In this document: positions 19,301 to 28,451 of the stretch, in pieces
How the letters are laid out: each line of letters begins with the position of its first letter
Position numbering within the stretch: the stretch's first letter is position 1
Source: CAWGYT01 sp963826795
Lineage (GTDB): Bacteria; Planctomycetota; Planctomycetia; Pirellulales; Pirellulaceae
DNA: 64,000 nucleotides
Assembly (NCBI GenBank): GCA_963826795.1
Contig: CAWGYT010000001.1
Span: 62,001-126,000, forward strand
Direction of reading: 5' to 3'
Made by a program: the position numbers and the translations under genes
The notes under the pieces: generated by a model
The model's database searches: none
What the model was told of the DNA's origin: nothing
The model's input: the letters and a program-made list of their open reading frames with translations, nothing else

Positions 19301-21388
19301 TTCGGTGCCGCCGAAAAGGTCCTGGACCTTCGCCAACGGGCAGTCGTGGATGTCGACGCGATCGCTCCGCAGAAACTCCGACTGCTCGGTGAACAATCCT
19401 CGCGGGGTACCACCACCGTCGACGTTACGAAGCCCTCGGGCAGCGGTAGCTACTTCGTCACCAAGCAACAGGCGGGAAAGGTAGTGTCCCAATATCGAAT
19501 CAGCAGCGGCCGCAACCCAACCGTGTTCACGCTCCTTGACCGATCATTGTTGGGCGTCAACCAACCCGTCCTTTTCGGAGACAATGAAGGGTTGCTCGCC
19601 ATCTGGGATTCCGACACCGATGAGCTGCACCGCGCCTTCATCGGTCATGATTCATTCGTCTCGGCGATCAGTCCATCGCCCAACGGAACACTGATCGCGA
19701 GTGGTTCGACGGATCGCACGATTCGAATCTGGAGTCTAATGGACTACCAGCCGACCGGCACGTTTGATTTTAAGTTCGAGAACACCTCGGTGATCGAGGT
19801 CCGTCCTGGCACCTCGTCGGCCCAAGCCGGCGTCCGGCGTGGAGATCAGGTTGTTTCGATCGACGGACACACGATGACCGACATGTACAACCTGATGCTG
19901 ATGGGCCAGTTCGATTACCGAACTGGGCAAGCTGTCCCCATGGTGATGAAACGAGGCGATTCCACGTACAACTACGAGATGACCATGGTGGATGGGTACG
20001 ATTTCGTCGAACCCGTATTGAGTATTTACGTCGGCGACGACGATCAATGGATCATCTGGACTCCGCAAGGATACTACGACGCGTCACCGGGAGCCGATCG
20101 CTTGATCGGTTGGCATCTCAACCGTGGCCCGGACAAGAGTGCCAGGTTTCTGGAAGTGCAGCAGTTCCGCAAGCAGCTTTATCGCCCCGACGTGATCAAT
20201 CGCATCCTCGAAGGCGAGCCACTTGCCGATGCGGTTCGACTGGCCAACGAGGCGCGCACGCAAGAGACCGAGGAAGTTGATTTTCGATCCCGTGAGCAGA
20301 TCGCCGAAGTGCATCCCCCGCAAGTCACCATCATTAGTCCGGAGAAACCAGACACCGTCGCGGACGACCATATCACATTCGTCGCCCGAGTTGAAAGCCT
20401 CAATGGCCTGCCAATTCAATCGGCGACACTGCTCCAGAATGGTAACGTCGCAAAGGTGTTCCGCCCGATCGATACCGACGGTTCCGTGCTGGAGATCTCC
20501 CACGATATCGACCTTGTACCGGGCCTGAACGAACTTGAGCTCATCGCGTCGAACGCAAAAGCCACCTCGTCGAAAACCGGAGTAACGATCCAACACGACT
20601 CCCGCCAAACTGCAACGCGAGTTGACGCCCACGTCCTGGCCATTGGTGTTCCCTGGCACCGAGCCGACAGCGGGGGCGTCGACGACTTGTACGCCACCAA
20701 CGATGTGCAACACTTTGTCGAAGCCATGCGATTACACCAAGACGGGCAAGTTTATCGCAACGTCAACGTGCGACTGCTCGCGGACGAATCCGCGACGAAG
20801 TCGGGCATCATTGGGGGCTTTCAGTGGCTTGTTGAAAATGCACAGCCGAATGATGCCGTGATTGTGCTGTTCGTCGGACCCTCGTTCTTCGACACGCTCG
20901 ACAATTTTTACTTGGGGACTCACGACACCGACACCGAGCAACTCCGCGTGACCGCGGTGTCCTGGCGCGAGTTCTTGCACATGCTGCAAAACGACCTCCC
21001 GAATTGTCAGCGGACGGTCTTCCTGGACGCCTATCTCACGGAAAGTCGCATCGCGCCTGGAGTCAGGAACCCACTGTTGGATCTCGCGGCACCGGAACTG
21101 GGCATCTCGTTCTTTGCGTCCAATACGCTTCAACAGGTCGAAAGTGGCTCGCGACGCCGATCTCCGCGTTTCACCGACATGGTCATCCAAACGTTAGGGG
21201 TTGAGGCCGCCGACACGATGCCAACTCCTCCCGACCAACTCTTGAATTCGCTCGAGTTGGCCTCCAGCATTCGCTCGCGAGGCAAGTCCGAACCGAGGCC
21301 ACCTGTCGCCTACACCACGAAGCTTGTCGGTCGCAGAAACATTCTGGAACTTCGCGACGATATTGCCGACGTCATCGGCAAGCCCTAG
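16337..21388 (+). CDS. Pseudokinase-PEGA-WD40-PDZ-pseudocaspase giant protein
   Basis: 1683 residues. Residues 7-270 are a Hanks-type kinase fold with VAIK Lys36 and APE, but HRD is HGS at 124-126 (catalytic Asp replaced by Ser) and DFG is DFE at 144-146. A membrane helix covers about 346-366. PEGA-like repeats lie at about 393-457 and 510-592. A WD40 propeller covers about 648-1136 (AFSPDGTLLAAAGG; ASGSTDRTIRIWS). A PDZ-like domain lies at 1150-1215 (GVRRGDQVVSIDG), then a segment typical of caspase-WD40 proteins (WTPQGYYDASPGADRLIGWH) and an Ig-like domain. Residues 1429-1600 form a caspase-like fold (HVLAIGV; VSWREFLHML; VFLDAYLTES), but the GHG histidine is replaced in GPS (1514-1516) and the DxC cysteine is Tyr1566. 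It looks like a scaffold rather than an enzyme. It is divergent from the Tad operon and the domain calls are by eye. Confidence 0.88.
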   Translation: MTDNPSYELFDELGRGEHTVVFRGYDLNLGRDVAIKQLDARSQKDPRRVDQFLKEASFLAQFEHENILRIYSVDKERGWIVMELMKGTLASQIADQPMPADTVRSVLRQILGALDFLHQKGKVHGSVRPSNLLINEHGIAKLSDFEAANAAGELRAPTGSTKHLAPELIRPDFGAFGPTVDLYCLGFTALELLAGPSFASFFPGTGEGAIDANVAWLRWHSSEEPLAPVKKLCPRVPDDLASVIESLLSKRVDDRPQTAKEVLDSLSQQSFIPVVVKEPAEQPAPATRVSAPPALVREVGEVTKRKNAVGEANPDRPPQKKSQRPAAVAVPASGRDRVNAFLGKPYVLWPLCAAILIAAIFIGLKLQNNEPTEPPVAVGPTPPPAQVPPLAKLQLRILPDSDGARVYLADVERTPDDEGVYQLEPGEYELRVTKDGFEPHAQSLTLQPGSEEIAVTMRALVIPSVTPEVDPDRLVSGKEGNNGQGEGPTTDEGPPTEENTPATESTAKKVKLAVTISPPDASFQTGPVASDSDDDRVIALPTTDSDRVTIYLDHDPNLPFIYRAEREGFTPVVTEIPWEELVATDFKIEVALQAITDLATVDPSERETDGNEFIDLIASLAGSESSLDNADKVRELAEEFTEDAELVIDSGGFIEEVLDVAFSPDGTLLAAAGGKVVRVWHVESGELVATLRGDRSRTSYGDCHSVRFSPSGDTLLVGVNDYASHGSIREYSTSNFDEIVRLVPGHTAPCRKIAFSGQGTRRVSADADGNLLIHDMRSGTSQTIPARNPEQPIFDVLAFPDSTNQFILAVDFQGPQVYSPSGERLGPQDTIPDSIRGWLADIFTKNVTYPFNSEKDPRVLDFALDRGVWAAAGVGREDGGNKFWAAAYTARGVGDAKGPLSPSSIYTGHRWNITCLALGPVSSDHPGELVATGDKFGEVHVWDRRTSKSLHQFRGQGRPIYEVAFDNDPNLIAFGTTPFKPGVWKRNDFGAAEKVLDLRQRAVVDVDAIAPQKLRLLGEQSSRGTTTVDVTKPSGSGSYFVTKQQAGKVVSQYRISSGRNPTVFTLLDRSLLGVNQPVLFGDNEGLLAIWDSDTDELHRAFIGHDSFVSAISPSPNGTLIASGSTDRTIRIWSLMDYQPTGTFDFKFENTSVIEVRPGTSSAQAGVRRGDQVVSIDGHTMTDMYNLMLMGQFDYRTGQAVPMVMKRGDSTYNYEMTMVDGYDFVEPVLSIYVGDDDQWIIWTPQGYYDASPGADRLIGWHLNRGPDKSARFLEVQQFRKQLYRPDVINRILEGEPLADAVRLANEARTQETEEVDFRSREQIAEVHPPQVTIISPEKPDTVADDHITFVARVESLNGLPIQSATLLQNGNVAKVFRPIDTDGSVLEISHDIDLVPGLNELELIASNAKATSSKTGVTIQHDSRQTATRVDAHVLAIGVPWHRADSGGVDDLYATNDVQHFVEAMRLHQDGQVYRNVNVRLLADESATKSGIIGGFQWLVENAQPNDAVIVLFVGPSFFDTLDNFYLGTHDTDTEQLRVTAVSWREFLHMLQNDLPNCQRTVFLDAYLTESRIAPGVRNPLLDLAAPELGISFFASNTLQQVESGSRRRSPRFTDMVIQTLGVEAADTMPTPPDQLLNSLELASSIRSRGKSEPRPPVAYTTKLVGRRNILELRDDIADVIGKP

Positions 21389-21482
21389 TTACGCAAGTGC
21401 GAAACAGTTCGTCGACCGTCCCGGTTGCGACACAACAAATCACACGACTTCGTCTGACACTAACATCCGCTAGGAGATAACG

Positions 21483-22115
21483 ATGATAGGACAACTCTCC
21501 AAGGTTTCCGTTTGCCTGATCGCCGCGATCGTCGCCCTCAGCCACAATTCGGCCGACGCTCAAATCGGCAACATCATTGAAGGACTCATTCCCCCGGAAG
21601 CCAAGCAGTTCATTGAGGGCGGTCGAAATCGCACTCCTCCGCCTGAACAGATTCCGTTTAGTCCGATTCCGGGTGAATCCGGTGGAAAGAATGACGGCCC
21701 CAAGTTTATCAACCCGGGCTGGGGAACTCCGCCGCGAAACAGCAGACCACCCAGAACGACCTATCCGCCACGGGACACATACCCCCGACAACGCTATCGC
21801 AACGTACCGACAACGCCCAGCAAGCCGCCCCTGACGATCTTGTGTCCAAAGGGGCAAAGCGGTTCGTGCGACTACACTTTGATCGCATCCAACGGCAGTT
21901 ACGCATTCACGCTCAAGCCCGGATTCAAGCAAACGCTTGACGGATCGACCGCCTGGTCCATTCGTTACGACGGTGGGGCCGGCGAAAGAACGTATCGCCT
22001 ATCGGCCGGTGAAGACTATATCCTGCAGAGGAACGATTTTGGGCACTGGCAGATCTACAAGAAACCGACCGAAGTCATCGCGGAGCCTCCCACTTTGCCG
22101 GCCTCGGCGTACTGA
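21483..22115 (+). CDS. Secreted proline-rich protein, function unknown
   Basis: 210 residues, with TAGGAGATAACG before the ATG. A signal peptide (MIGQLSKVSVCLIAAIVALS, cut near ADA-QIG) leads into a Pro/Arg-rich linker (PPRNSRPPRTTYPPRDTYPR), then a small beta-rich domain with two close cysteines (LCPKGQSGSCDYTLIASNG). It starts 95 bases after the giant gene on the same strand, so co-transcription is possible. The C-terminal domain could bind another surface component. No family is recognised. Confidence 0.65.
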   Translation: MIGQLSKVSVCLIAAIVALSHNSADAQIGNIIEGLIPPEAKQFIEGGRNRTPPPEQIPFSPIPGESGGKNDGPKFINPGWGTPPRNSRPPRTTYPPRDTYPRQRYRNVPTTPSKPPLTILCPKGQSGSCDYTLIASNGSYAFTLKPGFKQTLDGSTAWSIRYDGGAGERTYRLSAGEDYILQRNDFGHWQIYKKPTEVIAEPPTLPASAY

Positions 22116-22134
22116 TGCGTTCCGCCTGGCGGAT

Positions 22135-22735
22135 TCCTTGCCCTCACCCGCCCGGCCTCGGGAGAGGTGACACAACTCTGTCCCTTCTCCCCAACGCGGG
22201 AGAAGGTGGCCGAAGGCCGGATGAGGGGGCCACGCGCGCCGGGAAAGGCTCGACCCTCACCCGCCCGGGTCCCGCGAGCGGGCCCCGAGCGACCTCTCCC
22301 GGTCACGGGAGAGGTGACACGATCCTGTCCCTTCTCCCCAACGCGGGAGAAGGTGGCCGAAGGCCGGATGAGGGGGCCACGTCCCGCTGCCAGTCACGCA
22401 ACCACCCAACCCTCACCCGCCCGGGGCCCGCGAGCGGGCCCCGAGCGACCTCTCCCGGTCACGGGAGAGGTGACACGATCCTGTCCCTTCTCCCCAACGC
22501 GGGAGAAGGTGGCCGAAGGCCGGATGAGCGGGCCACGCGCGCCGGGAAAGGCTCGACCCTCACCCGCCCAGGTCCCGCGAGCGGGCCCCGAGCGACCTCT
22601 CCCGGTCACGGGAGAGGTGACACGATCCTGTCCCTTCTCCCCAACGCGGGAGAAGGTGGCCGCAGGCCGGATGAGGGGGACACGCCGCGCTGGGAAAGGC
22701 TCGACCCTCACCCGCCCACGGGACCCGGGCGACAC
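22135..22735. repeat. Repeat block A (four palindromic units)
   Basis: About 600 bases are made of four near-identical units of about 150 bases. Each contains CTCACCCGCCCGG, a CCTCTCCCGG/CCGGGAGAGG-type hairpin, GGTGACACGATCCTG, a CTTCTCCCCAACGCGGGAGAAG hairpin core and GGCCGAAGGCCGG before ATGAGGGGG. All six frames stay open through it, which creates false ORFs. The same family recurs at 33465-33530, 40645-41118 and 48935-49615. Confidence 0.9.
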
Positions 22736-22737
22736 CG

Positions 22738-23487
22738 CTACTGCGATTCGTTGGTCTTGCGCTGTTCCAACGCGGCATGGCAATATTCCAGCAGGCGGAG
22801 TTCTGCCAGTTCCTCTTCAATCTCCTCGACGCAGGTTGTGTTCAACGATTCCGCGATCGAATCGATTAGCAGCGCCGAAAATCGCTCCCGGGCGCGATGC
22901 AGCAGGACGCGAACGTTTGCCGAGGTGATCGGCCTTTCGAGTTCTGCGGAGACAAGCTCTGCCAGCTGTGCCGAACGCAGCTCCGGCTGCTCGACGCGCA
23001 AACGCATGACGGTAAACCAAGGTTTGCCTGAGCGTTTCTCCGCTTCCGCGAGCGAATTCCAGGACCGCTTCAGCATCTCATCTCGCCAGACCTCGGCAAA
23101 CGCCTCCTCGTGCACTCGGGCATCCGCCACAAACGAGGCGGCGTCCGGGTCGTGCTCGAGCGGAATCGCATTGCGGCGTTTCTTCGCACGGTAGTGGTCG
23201 GCGACCAAACGAAACAGGGCGGTTTTCAGAAAGCTTCGAAATCGCCCTTTTTCCTGCGAGGCACGATGGAAATCGCCGTTGATGAAACTGACGGCGAATT
23301 CCTGGTAAACATCATCCGCCGAAATCTCATCGCGCAACGCGCCCAGCAAATACCTCCGAATGGCCGAGCCATAGCGCTCGATTAGTTGCTCCTTTGCGGA
23401 GCGGGCATCAAGTGACTCGTCACCGTGCGCGCGACGCACGATCGACCAAGCGGTCTCAATCTGGCTCAAGCGGTCGTCGTGATTCAT
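22738..23487 (-). CDS. ECF-type sigma-70 family RNA polymerase sigma factor
   Basis: 249 residues from the ATG at 23487 (MNHDDRLSQIE). A longer reading to 23562 adds an unrelated tail. Region 2 is visible as DEISADDVYQEFAVSFINGDFHRASQEKGRFRSFLKTAL (key piece DDVYQEFAVSFI), followed by a basic RAKKRR linker. A region 4-like helix-turn-helix follows near the C-terminus (AELVSAELERPITSANVRVLLHRARERF; key piece TSANVRVLLHRARE). Large ECF families of this kind are typical of planctomycetes. No anti-sigma factor gene lies next to it; a hairpin element sits just upstream. Confidence 0.85.
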   Translation of the reverse strand: MNHDDRLSQIETAWSIVRRAHGDESLDARSAKEQLIERYGSAIRRYLLGALRDEISADDVYQEFAVSFINGDFHRASQEKGRFRSFLKTALFRLVADHYRAKKRRNAIPLEHDPDAASFVADARVHEEAFAEVWRDEMLKRSWNSLAEAEKRSGKPWFTVMRLRVEQPELRSAQLAELVSAELERPITSANVRVLLHRARERFSALLIDSIAESLNTTCVEEIEEELAELRLLEYCHAALEQRKTNESQ

Positions 23488-23582
23488 CGTGACGCCATCA
23501 GAATGCGAGACTGCGCGGAACGTTTGTGCGAAGCCGGCGCCTGCGACGCCGACCTGAGCCATGCCATGCCCACCCCACTAGT

Positions 23583-23708
23583 GCTTTGTCACAGCTGAAA
23601 TTGAGGGTTGGGTGGCCGGGGTCGAACGAAGTGAGCCCCCGGAAAATTGCGGTCTGGGGGCTCACTTCGTTCGACCCCAGGCACCCCAAAATCAAGCTGT
23701 GACAAAGC
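23583..23708. repeat. Long nested inverted repeat (MITE-like)
   Basis: The outer arms GCTTTGTCACAGCT (23583-23596) and AGCTGTGACAAAGC (23695-23708) are perfect complements. An inner 23-base perfect stem pairs 23618-23640 with 23656-23678 (GGGGTCGAACGAAGTGAGC). The element lies between the ECF sigma gene (-) and the PSCyt/DUF1553 gene (+), in a 542-base gap in which no gene is seen. Single half-copies of the outer arm occur near 14890 and 51270. Confidence 0.8.
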
Positions 23709-24029
23709 TCTAGGTAATGCGAGCGGTCCGCCCCTATGCACTGATTGCGGTTACGGTCAGTGTACATCTCCCAGTGTACATCTCCGCGATTTCGCGTTGT
23801 AGACCCAAAGCACGAGGTGAACCGTCCGGGAAACCCGTCTGCGTCAGGCATGGGCCAATCGATCCAGAATTTCCCTGGTACCAAGTGCACACTCCGTTCA
23901 GCGTCGAATCCAAACTCCTGCTGTCCCATTCCATACACCACTCGCCGCAGGCACGTTACAATAGCCGAACACGCCCGATCGACAATCAAAACACGATTCC
24001 CGGCAGGACAACGGGTCCTGGTAAGTCAA

Positions 24030-26870
24030 ATGAATGCCAAGCTACGTAAAGTGAGCGTCGCGCGGCGGCGGACTGCCGCGCGAATTGCTGGCGGAGTTTT
24101 CGTCGCCTGGATCGCAAGTCACGTCAGTCTGGCAGGCGAAGTCGACTTCAACACTCAAATCCGCCCGATCCTTTCGCAAGCCTGCCTTCGCTGCCACGGC
24201 CCGGATGACGCCAATCGGGAGGCGGAGTTTCGAATCGACACTCGCGCCGATGCAACCCGCGACCTTGGCGGCCGCGCCGGGATCGTGGCGGGAAAGCCGA
24301 ATCAAAGCGAAGTGCTTCGGCGCGTGACGGCGGACGACCCGGATGAACGAATGCCGCCCCCCGATCAAGGCGACGGCTTGAATCCTAAGCAGGTCGAGTT
24401 GCTTCGACGGTGGATCGCTGAAGGAGCTCCCTATGAAAACCATTGGGCGTTCGTTCCCATCCGAAAGCCGGAGGTTCCACGCTGCGAAAACGCTCCGCAC
24501 GATGCGACAGACATCGATCGGTTTATCGTTGCTGCCCTGGAAGCGAAAGGACTGCAGCTTTCGCCACGAATTGCAAAGGCGGCGCTGATTCGACGGGCGA
24601 CATTTGATTTGATTGGCCTGCCCCCAACCTGGCAAGAGGTCCGAGCGTTTGAGGAGGATCATTCCGCGGACGCGTTCGCCCAGGTGATTGACCGGCTGCT
24701 CGACTCACCTCGCTATGGAGAACGTTGGGGGCGGCACTGGCTGGATCTTGCCCGTTACGCTGACACGCATGGAGGCGGCGCGATTGGCTTCCAGACGTTC
24801 CCCTTTTCGTACACTTATCGGGACTACGTCGTTGACGCTTTCAACCGCGACCTGCCCTATGACCGCTTTGTGTTAGAACAGATTGCGGCGGACCAACTGG
24901 GGCTCGAACCAAATCATCCATCCTTGGCCGCACTTGGGTTCTTGACCATCGGTCGGCAGTATCCCAATCGACACGATCGGGTCGATGATCGGATCGATGT
25001 GATCACACGAGGTCTAATGGGACTGACGGTGGCCTGTGCCCGTTGTCATGACCACAAGTTCGACCCGATTCCCACGACCGACTACTATTCCCTCTACGCG
25101 ACACTCGGGAGCAGCGACGTTCCTGAGAGGCTGCCGGTGATCGGGGATCCCGCGGAAACCGACTCGCATCGCTCTTACAACTTCGAACTCGATCGCCTGC
25201 AGCAGCGGCATGACGAAATGGTCCGAGAACAGAGCGAGGTGTTGCGACACCGTCTCCGCATGCAAGTTGGCCTGTATCTGCGGGAACTTGCCAAAGGGAC
25301 CGCAGAGCAAGATCTGTCGACGGTTTTTCTTTCGTATCGCACGGATGATCTGCGGCCGTTGATGATCGAACGTTGGCGAAAGCACTTGGCCCAGCGGACG
25401 ATCGATGATCCTGTGTTCGGTGCCTGGCATCGGTTGTCCCAACTCCAGTCCGAACAATTCGCGCAGGAAAGCGACAAAGTCGTCGCAGCGTTGGTCGAGC
25501 AAAACGGGGAATTTCAAAAGGCCGCGCCGAACCTCTTGGCAACGGAACCGCCGCGTTGGAATCCTCGAGTTCTGACTGCGCTCAAAGCGGCCGCTCCCAA
25601 GTCAATGCTGGACGTGGCCGACGCGTACGGCCTGTTGTTTGCGAAGATCCAGGAGGAATGGCTCACCGGATTATCGAAGGCGTCGCTCGAAGCCCGTCCC
25701 GACACGCCCGTTGTTCCGGATGAAGACGTTCGGCACGCCGAGATCAACAGCGCCGTCGATCGCCAGCTTCGCTTCCATTTATACGGGCCCGACAGCCCGA
25801 CCGCGATCTCGGACGACCTTGCCTCGACCCTCTTGAACCGACCTATTCGCGATCATGTGAGCGGGCTGCACGCTGCGATTCACAATCTGCACCTGACATC
25901 CCCCGGCGCGCCGCCACGGGCGATGGTCCTCGAGGAAGCGGCGAACCCGGGCGATTTCTTCGTCTTCCGCCGCGGCAATCCGCTTGATCGGGGTGCGGCC
26001 GTCCTGCCGAGATTCGTGAGTCAGATCGGCAACTCCACGCCATTTCCCGACGGTCACCGCCGTTTAGGATTGGCTCGGGCCATCGTTGATCCAGCCAACC
26101 CACTGACGCGGCGTGTGATCGTAAATTGGGTTTGGCAACGGCACTTTGGGCTGGGACTGGTGCGCACACCTGACGACCTGGGTGTGCGCGGCGATCCGCC
26201 GACGCATCCCCAGCTGCTCGACTATTTGGCTGAGTCCCTAAGTGACACAGGTTGGTCGCTCAAACAACTCCACCGGCGGATCATGTTGTCTCAAGTCTAC
26301 CAACAGGCAGCCGTGGAAAATGCGCACGCCCGGCAGCTCGATCCTCAGAACCGATTCCTCTGGCGGATGCCCCGCCGTCGCCTCGAGATGGAAGCCATGC
26401 GCGACGCGATGCTGGCCGTGGCGGGACAGCTTGACACGTCGATGGGTGGACGTTCGTTCGATCTGTTTGCCGAGCCCTTCATCCACCGTCGCAGCATCTA
26501 TGGGTTCGTCAATCGCGACGTCGTCCCAGGCTTCTTCAGTACATTTGACATGGCCGACCCCAGCGTCTGTGTTGCCAAGCGGCCCGAGACAACGGTCCCC
26601 CAGCAGACTCTGTTTGCTCTCAATTCGAAGTTCATTCAGGAACAAGCACAACATCTGGGCGATCTAAAGGAAGTGAGAATGGCCTCGTCCGATCAAGAGC
26701 GAGTCAACGTGCTGTACCAACGGGCATTCTCCCGAAGTCCCACGCCTGACGAGATCACGCTCGCGCTGCAGTACGTGCAATCGTCAGGCAGTGACGGTTC
26801 AAACAACGATGCCTGGCGCAAGCTGGCGCACGTCTTGCTTGCCGCAAATGAATTTGTATTTCTCGATTAA
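24030..26870 (+). CDS. PSCyt1-DUF1549-DUF1553 planctomycete secreted protein
   Basis: 946 residues from the ATG at 24030 (MNAKLRKVSV); a longer upstream frame lacks conservation. A signal peptide ends near SLAGEVDF. A PSCyt1 haem-type domain has ACLRCHG (CxxCH) within FNTQIRPILSQACLRCHG. DUF1549 covers the middle third (RHWLDLARYADTHG; ACARCHDHKFDPI, a second CxxCH-like site). DUF1553 forms the C-terminal third (RRVIVNWVWQRHFGLGLV; RPETTVPQQTLFALN). Such proteins are nearly restricted to the Planctomycetota-Verrucomicrobiota group and are usually followed by a DUF1501 gene, as here. Their biochemical role is not established; extracellular or periplasmic redox or polysaccharide metabolism has been suggested. 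Confidence 0.93.
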   Translation: MNAKLRKVSVARRRTAARIAGGVFVAWIASHVSLAGEVDFNTQIRPILSQACLRCHGPDDANREAEFRIDTRADATRDLGGRAGIVAGKPNQSEVLRRVTADDPDERMPPPDQGDGLNPKQVELLRRWIAEGAPYENHWAFVPIRKPEVPRCENAPHDATDIDRFIVAALEAKGLQLSPRIAKAALIRRATFDLIGLPPTWQEVRAFEEDHSADAFAQVIDRLLDSPRYGERWGRHWLDLARYADTHGGGAIGFQTFPFSYTYRDYVVDAFNRDLPYDRFVLEQIAADQLGLEPNHPSLAALGFLTIGRQYPNRHDRVDDRIDVITRGLMGLTVACARCHDHKFDPIPTTDYYSLYATLGSSDVPERLPVIGDPAETDSHRSYNFELDRLQQRHDEMVREQSEVLRHRLRMQVGLYLRELAKGTAEQDLSTVFLSYRTDDLRPLMIERWRKHLAQRTIDDPVFGAWHRLSQLQSEQFAQESDKVVAALVEQNGEFQKAAPNLLATEPPRWNPRVLTALKAAAPKSMLDVADAYGLLFAKIQEEWLTGLSKASLEARPDTPVVPDEDVRHAEINSAVDRQLRFHLYGPDSPTAISDDLASTLLNRPIRDHVSGLHAAIHNLHLTSPGAPPRAMVLEEAANPGDFFVFRRGNPLDRGAAVLPRFVSQIGNSTPFPDGHRRLGLARAIVDPANPLTRRVIVNWVWQRHFGLGLVRTPDDLGVRGDPPTHPQLLDYLAESLSDTGWSLKQLHRRIMLSQVYQQAAVENAHARQLDPQNRFLWRMPRRRLEMEAMRDAMLAVAGQLDTSMGGRSFDLFAEPFIHRRSIYGFVNRDVVPGFFSTFDMADPSVCVAKRPETTVPQQTLFALNSKFIQEQAQHLGDLKEVRMASSDQERVNVLYQRAFSRSPTPDEITLALQYVQSSGSDGSNNDAWRKLAHVLLAANEFVFLD

Positions 26871-27000
26871 ACCGAACGTCCCCCACCCACCACACATTGC
26901 CTCCCGGCAGGAAAAGCGATCGTACGGGACCGTTGTGAGTCAATCGTCGCCTTCAAATCAATCACTCCGATCATCCCACCTTCGGCGAATGGGTCGTGCC

Positions 27001-28395
27001 ATGAAACCTCGTCATCCTTACGTCTCGCGTCGCGAGTTCCTGCAGCGAAGTGGAACCGGCTTTGGAATGCTGGCATTGGCCGGACTCACCCATGAGGCGG
27101 CTGCTGGCGGCGTCCGCCCGACACACTCGTTGGGAAAAGCAAAGCAGGTGATTCATGTGTTTTTGAACGGCGGGATGTCGCAAGTCGACACCTTCGACCC
27201 GAAACCCGAGTTGAGCAAGCGTGCCGGTCAGATGCTGCCTTTTGCGAACCTGCAGACCGAGCGTAAGACCGGCGCGGCGCTGCCTTCGCCCTTCAAGTTC
27301 CAGCAGCACGGTCGATGCGGCACGCCTGTGAGCGAGCTGTTCCCCCATCTTGCGAAGTGCGTTGACGACATGGCCATCATCCGGTCGATGCACGCCGAGC
27401 TTCCCAATCATGAAATGTCGCTGATGCTGATGAACTGCGGGGACCAGCGATTGGTTCGGCCCAGTATGGGATCCTGGGTGACGTACGGGATGGGCTCCGA
27501 GAATCAGAACCTGCCGGGCTTCGTCGTGATGTGCCCGGGAGGTCTACCCGTATCCGGAGCCGAGAACTGGCGATCCGCTTTCCTGCCCGGGGTTTTTCAG
27601 GGAACGTACATTGATAGTTCCAAAGCAGATCCAAAGCAACTGATCGAACACATTTACAATGAACAGTTGTCCGCCGAAGAGCAGCGCGACCAAGTTCACT
27701 TCCTCCAGAACCTGAACCGCAGGCACCTTGCCGAGCGTCCCCTGGAAGCCGCGCTCGAAGCCCGAATCGAATCGTTCGAGCTGGCGTATCGGATGCAACT
27801 TGAGGCGACAGATGCCTTTGATACGCGCGGCGAACCGCAGCATATCCTGGATCTTTACGGCGACGGCGTGCAAAATCGACAGCTCTTGATCGCGAGGCGG
27901 CTGGTGGAACGCGGCGTCCGATTTGTTCAGGTTTGGCACGGAGCGTCGCAGCCCTGGGATAGTCATAGCAATATCGAGACCGAACATCGGAAGGTCGCCA
28001 ATGAATGCGATCAGGGACTGGCAGCCCTGATCGTCGACCTGAAACAGCGCGGCCTGCTGGACGAAACTCTGATTCTTTGCTCCGGCGAGTTCGGTCGCAC
28101 GCCATCAGTGGAGATGAACCAGAATGGTGCTGGAGCCGCATTGGGTCGCGATCACAATCACTGGGGCTTCTCGCTATGGCTAGCGGGAGGTGGCATCAGG
28201 GGTGGAACGGTTTATGGCGCGACCGATGATTTCGGCTTCCAGGCCGTCGAGAATCCCGTTTCCGTCCACGATCTGCATGCGACGATGCTGCATCTGTTGG
28301 GGTTCGACCACGAGCGGTTGACGTTTCGCTTCGCCGGCCGAGATTTCCGCTTGACCGATGTCCACGGACGGTTGGTCAACGCATTGATCGCGTAA
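27001..28395 (+). CDS. DUF1501 protein with twin-arginine signal, paired with the PSCyt gene
   Basis: 464 residues from the ATG at 27001 (MKPRHPYVSRREFLQRSG); the ATG at 26989 is also possible. The Tat motif RREFLQ is followed by a hydrophobic stretch. DUF1501 features are AKQVIHVFLNGGMSQVDTFDPKPEL, with the SQxDTFDPKP motif, HNHWGFS-like ending (RDHNHWGFSLWLAGGG) and GEFGRTPSVE. The family has an alkaline phosphatase/sulfatase-like fold, which makes a metal-dependent hydrolase plausible. It starts 131 bases after the PSCyt/DUF1553 gene, so the two are probably one transcription unit. Confidence 0.93.
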   Translation: MKPRHPYVSRREFLQRSGTGFGMLALAGLTHEAAAGGVRPTHSLGKAKQVIHVFLNGGMSQVDTFDPKPELSKRAGQMLPFANLQTERKTGAALPSPFKFQQHGRCGTPVSELFPHLAKCVDDMAIIRSMHAELPNHEMSLMLMNCGDQRLVRPSMGSWVTYGMGSENQNLPGFVVMCPGGLPVSGAENWRSAFLPGVFQGTYIDSSKADPKQLIEHIYNEQLSAEEQRDQVHFLQNLNRRHLAERPLEAALEARIESFELAYRMQLEATDAFDTRGEPQHILDLYGDGVQNRQLLIARRLVERGVRFVQVWHGASQPWDSHSNIETEHRKVANECDQGLAALIVDLKQRGLLDETLILCSGEFGRTPSVEMNQNGAGAALGRDHNHWGFSLWLAGGGIRGGTVYGATDDFGFQAVENPVSVHDLHATMLHLLGFDHERLTFRFAGRDFRLTDVHGRLVNALIA

Positions 28396-28451
28396 GTCCC
28401 GCCGACACAATCTTGAATTCACTCAAGTCCGGACAGGGCGAAGCGGTGCTG

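Noticed and set aside
22115..23194. Long plus-strand open frames rich in Pro, Arg and Gly
   Set aside because: They are translations of repeat block A and then run antisense through the ECF sigma gene. The internal periodicity is that of the DNA repeat.
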